From assembly GCA_045565695.1 (NCBI GenBank), contig JBJLEZ010000001.1, positions 1 to 64,000 on the forward strand: 64,000 nucleotides of DNA, written 5' to 3'. Positions 37,263 to 45,436 of this stretch are shown one piece after another. Under the pieces are notes generated by a model. It was not told where the DNA came from. It ran no database searches and saw only the letters and a program-made list of their open reading frames with translations. The first letter of the stretch is position 1; each line of letters begins with the position of its first letter. A program made the position numbers and the translations under genes. This DNA comes from GCA-2690565 sp002457235 (GTDB lineage Bacteria > Verrucomicrobiota > Verrucomicrobiia > Opitutales > Coraliomargaritaceae).

Positions 37263-37684
37263 TTAAATCAGTCGATCGAAATCTTGAATAGAACGGCAAT
37301 TTTCTAAATGACCATTAAACTTTTCTTTTAAGAGTTTTAAAGCCTCTTGAGGTATTAATTCTTGGGCTTGTTCAATACTTAAAGATTTTTTATCTTCGAT
37401 ATCTAAGGACTCAATTGCTAAATCTTCGAGCATGATTTCTGGGCTTTCATTTATCATATCATCAAGCTCATTTGAAGTAGTGTAGCTTTGCCCTTCCATT
37501 TCTTTCACTTGATCTGATTTAGAACTAACCTCAGATGGAAAAGATACTGACGAATCATCGACAGTGGAGTCCTTCTCTATTTCAGCGACTGCTAGACTTG
37601 TATTTGTATCGAGAGCTTCAACCCCTCCTACCTCCAAAGTATCTTCTTCGTAGCTAGTTGCTAATGTCTTAGGGAAACTAGGCG
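37263..37684 (-). CDS. dnaX: dnaX 3' extension read only after a -1 slip (tau-specific part)
   Basis: After the short dnaX product stops, the -1 frame stays open from the A10 run to 37263 and adds about 140 residues. It is acidic and Ser/Glu/Asp-rich, then ends in a compact segment (QEALKLLKEKFNGHLENCR) of the kind seen at DnaX ends. Entered by a -1 slip or one extra A, the full protein is about 519 residues. A separate TTG start at 37637 is possible but is not needed. The reading frame has no internal stop from the run to the end, which argues against random sequence. Confidence 0.7.
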
Positions 37685-38821
37685 CTATCCATGCTTTTTT
37701 TTTTCGCCACTTTTTTCCGAAGCAACGATGGTTTCAATCAAGCTATCAAGCTCTAAAGAGCGAGATTCTTCAGCTGCCTTGAGTAAAATAATTTCAAAAT
37801 TCGATTGTTCGGAAAGACCTGCACGGATACTGGATTCACCTTTCTGAAGAGTTTCACTCATACGCATCAGAGAAGCCGTTGTCATTTCTACTTCGAGAAG
37901 CGATGTCTTACCCTTATTTTGAATAGCATCTAGTAAAACGGAACGAATATAAGCCATTAAATCATGATGCACGCGGATCAGATCACGCCCTTCAGAAACA
38001 TAGCGATTCACACGATCTATAATTTTGGTGAATTCCAAAGCCGCCATCTCTTGAGCAATGCCCTTAACTTCATCGATCCCCACTAATCCGTAAACATCTA
38101 AAACATCTGATTCTTTAATTGATTTTCCGCAAAAAGAAATCATCTGGTCTAAAATTGATTGGGCATCACGCATGCCACCATTGGCCAAGCGTGCAATGGC
38201 ATCAAGAGCCTTTGCTTCCACTTCAATTCCTTCGGCTTTGATAATGATTTTAAGCTTTTCAGCAATCACTGCCTCAGAAATCGGTCGAAACTCAAATCGT
38301 TGACAACGCGAAACAATAGTCGGGAGTACCTTATGTGCTTCCGTTGTAGCGAAGAAAAATTTCACATGTTCTGGAGGCTCTTCTAAAGTTTTCAGCAATG
38401 CATTGAATGCAGCAGTCGAAAGCATATGCACCTCATCAATAATATAAATTTTAAAACTACACTGGGCAGGTGCATATTGACACTCTTCCCTAAGGCTTCG
38501 TATTTGATCAACGCTATTATTTGAAGCCCCATCAATTTCGATCACATCCATACAAGAGCCATTCATAATACTTTGACTGACTTCACTGTCATTATTCACC
38601 GTGACACTTGGTCCACCTTCTGCATTCAAGGCTTTAGCAAATAAACGAGCCGTACTAGTCTTTCCCGTACCACGTGGGCCAACAAATAGATAAGCATGAG
38701 CAATTCGATTGGATTCAATAGCATTAGTCAGCGTTTTAACGATATGATCTTGACCCACAAGCTCATCAAATTGTTTGGGTCGCCAACGCCGAGCAATCAC
38801 TTGATAAGCCTGATTTGTCAT
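37685..38821 (-). CDS. dnaX: DNA polymerase III gamma/tau subunit (short form)
   Basis: A 378-residue AAA+ clamp-loader subunit. Walker A is GPRGTGKTSTARLF near residue 48, Walker B IIDEVHMLS near 128, sensor 1 FATTEAHKVL, arginine finger TIVSRCQRFEFRP and sensor 2 GGMRDAQSILDQM. The zinc-binding cysteines usual between residues 60 and 80 are reduced here (one Cys, in SCMDVIE). The product stops just after a run of ten A in the message, where the heptamer A AAA AAG sits in the E. coli-like frame. A -1 slip leads to the longer form. ffs lies just upstream. Confidence 0.93.
   Translation of the reverse strand: MTNQAYQVIARRWRPKQFDELVGQDHIVKTLTNAIESNRIAHAYLFVGPRGTGKTSTARLFAKALNAEGGPSVTVNNDSEVSQSIMNGSCMDVIEIDGASNNSVDQIRSLREECQYAPAQCSFKIYIIDEVHMLSTAAFNALLKTLEEPPEHVKFFFATTEAHKVLPTIVSRCQRFEFRPISEAVIAEKLKIIIKAEGIEVEAKALDAIARLANGGMRDAQSILDQMISFCGKSIKESDVLDVYGLVGIDEVKGIAQEMAALEFTKIIDRVNRYVSEGRDLIRVHHDLMAYIRSVLLDAIQNKGKTSLLEVEMTTASLMRMSETLQKGESSIRAGLSEQSNFEIILLKAAEESRSLELDSLIETIVASEKSGEKKKHG
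37695..37704 (-). promoter_or_regulatory. A10 slippery site in dnaX
   Basis: The minus strand reads GGC GAA AAA AAA AAG CAT GGA TAG. The last seven A/G bases form A AAA AAG in the zero frame, the E. coli dnaX slippery heptamer, and ten A in a row also allow polymerase slippage as in Thermus dnaX. No strong upstream Shine-Dalgarno-like stimulator or long downstream stem is seen. Confidence 0.65.
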
Positions 38822-38865
38822 AATATGATTAAATGAATGAAGAAAGAAGTGGAAATATGTAAAAA

Positions 38866-38965
38866 GTGGCTAGGCACCCTACGGCACATATGAAAATTGC
38901 TACCGCTGCTCCCTTCCAGGCCTGACGGGGTTTGCAGATCCAATATTGCATAGGACCCAGCCGAT
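38866..38965 (-). ncRNA. ffs: Small signal recognition particle RNA (4.5S type)
   Basis: The minus strand contains GTCAGGCCTGGAAGGGAGCA followed by GCGGTAGCA, the conserved SRP RNA apical hairpin with the Ffh-binding symmetric loop and GGAA-type tetraloop. Flanks pair as GGCTGGGTCC with GGGTGCCTAGCC, giving a molecule of about 98 bases. It binds Ffh and directs ribosomes to the membrane. It lies 45 bases before dnaX, the same neighbour order as in several other bacteria. Ends are estimated from the pairing. Confidence 0.93.
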
Positions 38966-39031
38966 TAAAGACTCTTAAAATTCGCGCTTTCATTCAACCC
39001 TATTTTAAACTATTTTTCAAATAATCGAAAT

Positions 39032-40024
39032 ATGACCAAAAATATCGCACAGAAACGAAAACAATTTTTCCCGATCAATGAATCATTTCGGGAATATCTC
39101 AGCGCCCATACGGACGATATTTAGAACTACCAGTCTAGTTTATGAGGACTCTATTAGAGTACGAAGATTCCTTCCCCTTGATTAATGAATTTGGCGACGA
39201 TACACTTGTGGCAGACCTTACTTTTTGAGCAGCAACATCGAGGAAAAGAATTATATGAAGGACTGAAGCGAATCTACGTTCAATTACGATCAGAAGGGCA
39301 GGAATCAGTACTTAAAGAATCTTATATATCGATCGAGTGGATTTATGCACTTTTGGGAATACCCGACCGATGCGGGTTCGGGTAGTCAATCAATTCAACG
39401 ACAATCATGATTATTTCTATATCAAGAAAGCGGATGCCTCTACGAGTCTACGGCCTCGAGCTCGAGGAGCTACTCTCACCGAATGCGATTAACTTTCTGA
39501 TCTGGGGAGATACTTTAATTGAAGAACATATTATCGGGGTACCAGGTGACCAATTTATCAAAGAATATCTTACCGAGATCTGATATTCATGAAGTTCGCC
39601 TAGCAAAAGAATTTATTAAGTTCAACGAGCGAAGCTTTGTTCAGACTGCTCGGTGACATGCGTGCTTATAACTATGTCGTCGAAGTCACACCAGATTTTG
39701 AAGAAAACCAGTATCGAGTGCGAGCCATAGACTTTGACCAGCAATGCTATGAAGGGAAGCGAACCATGTATTTGCCTCAATACTTCAAAAATAACCTGCC
39801 CGTAGTTCAGCTATGTACGCGCTTTGATTAACAAAGATACAGCAGAGCAGTACCAACAAGAGGAACGCGCGCTCATCAAGCGACGATTGAACTTCACAAC
39901 CAGATCGAATTGCACGCCTTTAGGGAGATTGTATGCGTGCCGATCAAATATCGTCTCAGTGAAAAAACACGAGCAACTTGAAAAAAGAGCTGGCAGAGAT
40001 GCATCAATGATCCTCGATTCTTAA
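39032..40024 (+). pseudogene. Decayed gene of unknown function with multiple frameshifts
   Basis: No single frame is open for long, yet protein-like pieces follow each other on the plus strand: MTKNIAQKRKQFFPINESF from 39032, LINEFGDDTLV, WQTLLFEQQHRGKELYEGLK from about 39215, MRVRVVNQFNDNHDYFYIKK from about 39370, RVYGLELEELLSPNAINFL from about 39450, SDIHEVRLAKEFIKFNERSF and MRAYNYVVEVTPDFEENQYR from about 39657, then YLPQYFKNN. Joining them needs at least five frame changes and gives a protein of about 300-330 residues. I do not recognise the family. Neighbouring genes are intact, so decay is more likely than poor sequence, though that cannot be excluded. Confidence 0.7.
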
Positions 40025-40104
40025 AATGTAAAACCATGGGTGAGATTACGTTTCTGAATTTATCTGTTACCCTTAACCTTGATCAGGAACAGGGCTTTTA
40101 TCCA

Positions 40105-40138
40105 TAAAAAACCCTCCTTTTCCGTTAAGAAAGGAGGG
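40105..40138 (-). terminator. Intrinsic terminator after groEL
   Basis: On the minus strand CCCTCCTTT and AAAGGAGGG form a perfect 9-bp stem with a 9-base loop, followed by a run of T. It ends the dnaK-groES-groEL run. Confidence 0.85.
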
Positions 40139-40179
40139 CTTTGTAAATTAAGCTTTGAGTTTGAGAAGCTAGGTTTGGT

Positions 40180-41832
40180 TTACATCATACCGCCCATACC
40201 ACCCATGCCACCCATGCCGCCCATATCAGGCATTGCAGGAGCACCGGAAGATTCTTCAGGCTCATCAGTAATCATTGCTTCAGTTGTAAGAAGAAGTCCA
40301 GCAACTGAACCGGCATTTTGTAATGCGGTACGAGTTACCTTAGCTGGATCAACCACACCTGCTGCAATCAAGTCTTCGTATTTGCCAGTAGCGACATTGT
40401 AGCCATTACCTCCCTTAGACTTAAGAACTTCAGCAACGACAAGAGAACCTTCGACACCTGCATTCTGGCAAAGTTGTCTAAGTGGTGCTTCAATTGCACG
40501 ACGGACAATCGATGCTCCAAGAGCTTCGTCACCTTCGAGTTCATCTGCACTCTTCTCGATGGATTTAGCAGCGCGCAATAAAGCGACACCACCACCAGGG
40601 AGAATTCCTTCTTCCACTGCTGCACGAGTTGCGTGCAATGCATCGTCCACTCGATCTTTTTTCTCTTTCATTTCTGGTTCAGTTTGTGCACCGACATTGA
40701 TCACAGCAACACCACCAGCAATTTTTGCTAAACGCTCTTGAAGTTTTTCACGATCGTAATCTGAAGTTGTCTCTTCAATTTGACGACGGATTTGCTTCAC
40801 ACGTCCTTGAATTTCAGAGCTTTTACCTGCACCTTCAACCACAGTTGTATTTTCTTTATCAATAGAAACACGTTTGGCTTTTCCTAAATCACTCAATTGA
40901 ACATTCTCAAGTTTGATACCAAGATCTTCAGTGATGCAACGGCCGCCTGTCAGAATAGCGATATCTTCAAGCATTGCCTTACGACGATCCCCGAATCCTG
41001 GCGCTTTTACTGCAGCTACATTCAACGTACCACGTAGTTTGTTCACTACAAGTGCGGCAAGTGCCTCACCTTCGATATCTTCAGCAATAATCACAAGTGG
41101 CTTGTTAGTTTTGGCTACTGTTTGAAGTAATGGAAGAATTTCATTCAAGCTACTGATCTTTTTCTCATGGATTAAGATATAAGCATCTTGGAATTGTACT
41201 TCCATAGACTCATTATCGGTACAGAAATAAGGACTTAAATAACCCTTATCAAACTGCATTCCTTCAACAACATCTAAAGAGGTTTCGATACCTTTAGCTT
41301 CTTCAACAGTAATCGTTCCGTCTTTACCAACACGATCCATAGCCTCTGCGATAATCTGACCGATCTCACCGTCCCAATTTGCAGAGACTGTAGCGACTTG
41401 GCGAATCTCTTCGCTGTCTTTGACTTTTTTGCTAAGCTTAGCGAAAGCGACTGTTGCAGAAGCAACTGCCTTATCAATACCGCGTTTAAGGTAAACTGGA
41501 TTAGCTCCCGCAGCGACATTTTTGATGCCTTCACGATAAATTGCTTCAGCTAATACTGTTGCCGTAGTTGTACCATCACCTGCAGTATCAGAAGTCTTTG
41601 AAGCAACTTCACGTACCATTTGTGCACCCATGTTTTCATAAGGATCTGATAAATCAATTTCCTTTGCTACAGATACACCGTCCTTGGTTACGGAAGGAGC
41701 TCCGAATTTTTTGTCGATAAGAACATTACGTCCTTTAGGCCCTAATGTTACTTTCACTGCTTTTGAAAGTGTTTCCACACCTTTCAGTAGTTTTTTGCGA
41801 GCCGCTTCATCAAATAGAATTTGTTTAGCCAT
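40180..41832 (-). CDS. groL: Chaperonin GroEL (60 kDa)
   Basis: A 550-residue chaperonin from the ATG at 41832; an upstream in-frame start would add 17 unrelated residues and overlap groES. Seen: VTLGPKGRNVLIDKKFG, ITKDGV-like VTKDGVSVAKEI, the ATP site AGDGTTTATVLA near residue 87, GGGVALLRA near 413 and the C-terminal GGM repeat tail that fills the ring cavity. It works with GroES in ATP-driven folding. The operon order dnaK-groES-groEL on one strand is compact, with gaps of 36 and 34 bases. No CIRCE element was found. Confidence 0.98.
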   Translation of the reverse strand: MAKQILFDEAARKKLLKGVETLSKAVKVTLGPKGRNVLIDKKFGAPSVTKDGVSVAKEIDLSDPYENMGAQMVREVASKTSDTAGDGTTTATVLAEAIYREGIKNVAAGANPVYLKRGIDKAVASATVAFAKLSKKVKDSEEIRQVATVSANWDGEIGQIIAEAMDRVGKDGTITVEEAKGIETSLDVVEGMQFDKGYLSPYFCTDNESMEVQFQDAYILIHEKKISSLNEILPLLQTVAKTNKPLVIIAEDIEGEALAALVVNKLRGTLNVAAVKAPGFGDRRKAMLEDIAILTGGRCITEDLGIKLENVQLSDLGKAKRVSIDKENTTVVEGAGKSSEIQGRVKQIRRQIEETTSDYDREKLQERLAKIAGGVAVINVGAQTEPEMKEKKDRVDDALHATRAAVEEGILPGGGVALLRAAKSIEKSADELEGDEALGASIVRRAIEAPLRQLCQNAGVEGSLVVAEVLKSKGGNGYNVATGKYEDLIAAGVVDPAKVTRTALQNAGSVAGLLLTTEAMITDEPEESSGAPAMPDMGGMGGMGGMGGMM

Positions 41833-41866
41833 ATTTTTTGTATATTTTAAATTTTTTAACTTATCA

Positions 41867-42154
41867 TTAACCAACGATACCAAGAATACTGTCTTCTTCT
41901 ACGAGGATGTATTCGATTCCGTCAATTTTAACTGTAGTACCGCCATATTGTGGTAGTAATACCTTATCACCTTTTTTCACATTAAATGGAATTGTTTTTC
42001 CATTGTCGTCTTTCTTGCCTGTGCCAAGAGCTACAACTTCAGCTTCCTGAGATTTCTCTTTTGCTGAGTCAGGGATGATGATTCCTCCTCGGATTTGTTC
42101 ATCTTCTTCGACACGTTTCAGTAAAACGCGTTCACCTAATGGTTTAATTTTCAT
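41867..42154 (-). CDS. groS: Co-chaperonin GroES (10 kDa)
   Basis: A 95-residue protein of normal length. It has IKPLGERVLLKRVEEDE, the mobile loop with GGIIIPDSAKEKSQEAEV, and KKGDKVLLPQYGGTTVKIDG, ending in ILVEEDSILGIVG. It caps the GroEL ring. groEL follows after 34 bases. Confidence 0.98.
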   Translation of the reverse strand: MKIKPLGERVLLKRVEEDEQIRGGIIIPDSAKEKSQEAEVVALGTGKKDDNGKTIPFNVKKGDKVLLPQYGGTTVKIDGIEYILVEEDSILGIVG

Positions 42155-42190
42155 AGATTATTTTTAGTTTAGAATGTTTGTAATTTTAAA

Positions 42191-44134
42191 TTATTTTTTC
42201 TCTTCGTCTTCGTCGATAACTTCAAAGTCGGCATCTACTGTGTCGGCTTGATTTTGATCTGCACTAGCTCCCGTATTTGCTGCATCCCCCGCTTGAGCAT
42301 TTGGATTTACCGCTGCGTCTGCTTGAGCATACATCTCTTGAGCAAATGCCTGAACGATTGTTGAAATCTTTTCTTTCTCAGCGTTGAGTTCTTCAGCAGT
42401 TGCCTCTTGGTTTTCTAGTACTTTCTTACCTTCACCTAAAGCAGTTTCGAGTTCAGATTTTTTATCTTCAGGGATTTTTTCCCCCTGCTCGCTGATTTGT
42501 TTTTCGGATTGGTAAACAAGGTTATCTAATTCATTTCTTGCTTCGACTTTTGCTTTGAGTTCGCCATCCTCAGAAGCATGTGCTTCCGCCTCACGCTTGA
42601 GTTTTTCGACCTCATCTTTGTCTAAGCCGGATGAATCACTAATAGTAATATTCTGTTCTTTGCCTGTGCCTTTATCCTTTGCACTGACATTCAAGATTCC
42701 ATTTGCATCGATATCAAAGGTAACTTCAATTTGAGGGACACCTCTTGCTGCAGGAGGAATACCATCTAAGTTAAAGTTTCCAAGACGTTTATTATCCTTA
42801 GCCATCGGACGCTCTCCTTGTAAAACAACAATGTCCACGGCAGGTTGATTGTCTTGATAGGTTGAAAATACATTACTCTTCTTAGTTGGAATCGTTGTAT
42901 TTCGTTCGATCATCGGAGTCGCTACACCCCCTGCTGTTTCGATAGCCAAAGTTAATGGTGTCACATCGAGCAATAAAACATCACGAACATCTCCTTGAAG
43001 AACGCCACCTTGAATAGCCGCTCCAATAGAAACCACTTCATCTGGATTCACTCCCTTATGAGGTTCATTGCCTGTTAAGTCTTTGGCAATTTCGATCACT
43101 TTAGGTGCACGTGTCATTCCTCCAACGAGCACCAGTTCTTTAATATCAGAATTACTAAGACCAGAGTCCTTTAAACAATTTTTAAAGGGCCCAATGGTTC
43201 TTTGATAAAGTCCATCACAAATCTGTTCTAATTTAGAACGGCTGAGTGTGATGTTTAAGTGCTTGGGTCCTGAAGCATCCGCTGTGATGAAAGGAAGGTT
43301 AATATCGGTTGATTGAGAAGAAGAAAGAGCAATTTTCGCTTTTTCAGACTCTTCTTTAAGGCGTTGAAGTGCCATCTTGTCAGTTCTTAAGTCAACCCCA
43401 TTTTCTTTTTTGAATTCATCAATTAAGAAATCAATCAAAGCACTATCCCAGTTATCACCACCAAGATGTGTGTCGCCATTTGTAGCTTTTACTTCAAATA
43501 CACCATCTCCGATTTCCAAAATAGAGATATCAAACGTTCCACCACCAAGATCATACACTGCAATCACTTCATCTCTACCTTTATCTAAGCCATAAGCTAG
43601 AGCGGCTGCAGTTGGTTCATTAATAATTCGCTTAACATCCAGTCCTGCGATTTGACCCGCATCTTTTGTCGCTTGTCTTTGCGCATCATTGAAATATGCG
43701 GGTACCGTAATCACTGCTTCAGTGACTTTTTCTCCTAAATAGGCTTCAGCATCTGCTTTAAGCTTTTGCAAAATCATCGCTGAAATTTGCTCAGGTGCAA
43801 ATTCCTCTTCTTTTCCACTCACTTCAACTTTAATATAAGCATCGCCATTTTTCCCTTCGACGACCGCATAAGGTAAGCTAGTTGCTTCTTCTTTTACTTC
43901 AGCGAACTTTCTTCCAATTAAACGTTTAGATGAAAATATTGTATTTTGAGGATTCGTTACAGCCTGACGTTTTGCTGATTGGCCAACGAGTCGCTCACCG
44001 TTTTTACTAAATGCAACAATGGATGGAGTGGTACGAGCACCTTCTGAATTGGGTATAACCACTGGTTCCCCACCTTCCATCACAGAGATACATGAATTTG
44101 TTGTTCCTAAATCTATTCCTATAATTTTTCCCAT
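42191..44134 (-). CDS. dnaK: Chaperone protein DnaK (Hsp70)
   Basis: A 647-residue Hsp70. The ATPase domain opens with IIGIDLGTTNSCISVMEGG, then RQATKDAGQIAGLDVKRIIN, EPTAAALAYGLDKG and AVYDLGGGTFDISILE, with LVLVGGMTRAPKV near residue 335. The substrate domain carries DVTPLTLAIETAGGV and a helical lid ends in an acidic EDEEKK tail (EEVD-like in position only). dnaJ and grpE are not adjacent. It leads the heat-shock run; the divergent region to 44357 holds its promoter, which I could not identify with confidence. Confidence 0.98.
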   Translation of the reverse strand: MGKIIGIDLGTTNSCISVMEGGEPVVIPNSEGARTTPSIVAFSKNGERLVGQSAKRQAVTNPQNTIFSSKRLIGRKFAEVKEEATSLPYAVVEGKNGDAYIKVEVSGKEEEFAPEQISAMILQKLKADAEAYLGEKVTEAVITVPAYFNDAQRQATKDAGQIAGLDVKRIINEPTAAALAYGLDKGRDEVIAVYDLGGGTFDISILEIGDGVFEVKATNGDTHLGGDNWDSALIDFLIDEFKKENGVDLRTDKMALQRLKEESEKAKIALSSSQSTDINLPFITADASGPKHLNITLSRSKLEQICDGLYQRTIGPFKNCLKDSGLSNSDIKELVLVGGMTRAPKVIEIAKDLTGNEPHKGVNPDEVVSIGAAIQGGVLQGDVRDVLLLDVTPLTLAIETAGGVATPMIERNTTIPTKKSNVFSTYQDNQPAVDIVVLQGERPMAKDNKRLGNFNLDGIPPAARGVPQIEVTFDIDANGILNVSAKDKGTGKEQNITISDSSGLDKDEVEKLKREAEAHASEDGELKAKVEARNELDNLVYQSEKQISEQGEKIPEDKKSELETALGEGKKVLENQEATAEELNAEKEKISTIVQAFAQEMYAQADAAVNPNAQAGDAANTGASADQNQADTVDADFEVIDEDEEKK

Positions 44135-44325
44135 GCACTTTCTATTGCATATCTTATGCCAAACAAAAATTAAAATACTTAAATTGTTGGTTATGAGATA
44201 TTAACAATTTATCAGACAAAAACTAACAACCATTGCGTGTCCATAAAAGAGACATTATGGCACTAAATTTGCTACTTATTCTTTATATTGGCTCATAAGT
44301 GTCACATCGAGGAGGTTTGCATTTT

Positions 44326-44355
44326 ATGAAAATCAAACTAATTTGCCCGCATTAA
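44326..44355 (+). CDS. Possible 9-codon leader peptide (MKIKLICPH)
   Basis: GAGGAGG at about 44309-44315, one of the strongest Shine-Dalgarno sequences here, is followed 10 bases later by ATG and a nine-residue frame ending in TAA one base before the next gene's ATG at 44357. The spacing suggests translational coupling or attenuation. The short length makes chance possible. Confidence 0.35.
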   Translation: MKIKLICPH

Positions 44356-44356
44356 G

Positions 44357-44650
44357 ATGGAATCAAAATCATTACGAAAAAAGAAGAAAGTTGATTATGA
44401 GGCTTTGCAGTCTCCCCTGATGCGTATTCCCAAAATGGATATAGCCGTAACACGGGCTTTAATTGATTTAGGAATAAAAGAAATTTATGAGCTTAAAGGT
44501 CGTGATCCAAATATTTTGTATGAAGAAGCCAGAAAAAAAAATAGGGAAATAAATGACTATTCCATTCGATATTTTCGATTAGCAGTGTACTATTCAGAAA
44601 ATATAAACCAACTGCAGAAAAATAAACTGCATCCAGACGATTGGGCATAA
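44357..44650 (+). CDS. Helix-hairpin-helix protein (Cdd1 family)
   Basis: A 97-residue basic protein. The central part, LMRIPKMDIAVTRALIDLGI then EIYELKGRDPNILYEEARKK and YSIRYFRLAVYYSE, matches the Cdd1/'pathogenicity locus' helix-hairpin-helix family, where the loop usually contains an IPGVG-type turn; here it is IPKMD, so the DNA-backbone-binding turn is altered. Function is unknown in the family. It lies 16 bases before the Lon-N protein gene and is divergent from dnaK. Confidence 0.75.
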   Translation: MESKSLRKKKKVDYEALQSPLMRIPKMDIAVTRALIDLGIKEIYELKGRDPNILYEEARKKNREINDYSIRYFRLAVYYSENINQLQKNKLHPDDWA

Positions 44651-44666
44651 ATAAGTATCACAAACA

Positions 44667-45380
44667 ATGACGACTCCTTTTGATAAAGCATTTTTTCCAG
44701 ATCAGGTTCCCGTGATGAATCTGAGTAATTCAACATTATTTCCAAAAGCAATTTTGCCGCTTTATATTTTCGAGAATCGTTACAAATTGATGATAGAAGA
44801 AGTATTAGGCGGTCATCGACTCTTTGCAGTAACCGATTTAGAGTCTCAGGCAAATACTATCAGTTCAGATGAACCTTATAAAAAAAGCAACGATGGTACT
44901 AATGAACTGATTGCAGGCATAGGTGTAGTTAGGGCCTGTCGAAAAAATCCTGACGGCACATCTCATTTAATTATTCAAGGTATGGCACGAGTCAAATTGC
45001 TCTCTGTAAGCTGGGATCGCCCCTATCCATTAGCTAATATCGAATATCTACCTTCGGAAAATAACAAGAGTGCAAATGAATATAATGCGATAAAACCTAC
45101 ATTGATTGATTCTATCGAAAACCTGCTTCAATTAGACCCAAATCTTCCAGAGGACATTCTACCCTTTTTAGCCAATCTTGATGACTCTGAAAATGTACTT
45201 GATGTGGCGATTGCTAGTTTATGCCCTACAGGCAAGTTAAAACAAAGTTTATTAGAGACCATTTCTATCAATCAACGCTATGAAATTTTTTTAAAATTTC
45301 TAAAAAATGAAAAAGAAAAGCTCATATTGCACAAAAAATTGCTCGGTGACCTAGATGAAAATGACACTAAAAATAATTAA
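44667..45380 (+). CDS. Lon-N (ATP-dependent protease substrate-binding) domain protein
   Basis: A 237-residue protein with the Lon N-terminal domain only: VPVMNLSNSTLFPKAILPLY, IFENRYKLMIEEVLGGHRLF, IGVVRACRKNPDGTSHLIIQ and GMARVKLLS. There is no AAA+ or protease domain. Stand-alone Lon-N proteins are common in bacteria but their role is not settled. The position beside dnaK suggests a link with protein quality control; this is inference. Confidence 0.88.
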   Translation: MTTPFDKAFFPDQVPVMNLSNSTLFPKAILPLYIFENRYKLMIEEVLGGHRLFAVTDLESQANTISSDEPYKKSNDGTNELIAGIGVVRACRKNPDGTSHLIIQGMARVKLLSVSWDRPYPLANIEYLPSENNKSANEYNAIKPTLIDSIENLLQLDPNLPEDILPFLANLDDSENVLDVAIASLCPTGKLKQSLLETISINQRYEIFLKFLKNEKEKLILHKKLLGDLDENDTKNN

Positions 45381-45436
45381 AAGCGTCTATTAAATCTTAT
45401 TGTAAAACCGTCTACAATTATTCAATAATGCGATAA

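Noticed and set aside
37263..37637. Independent 124-residue acidic protein downstream of dnaX
   Set aside because: Its frame continues upstream without a stop to the A10 run in dnaX and its only start is a TTG, so it is better read as the tau-specific part of dnaX.
44135..44356. CIRCE operator or other heat-shock site between dnaK and the helix-hairpin-helix gene
   Set aside because: I looked for TTAGCACTC-N9-GAGTGCTAA on both strands and saw no match here or before groES; only A/T-rich promoter-like sequence is present.
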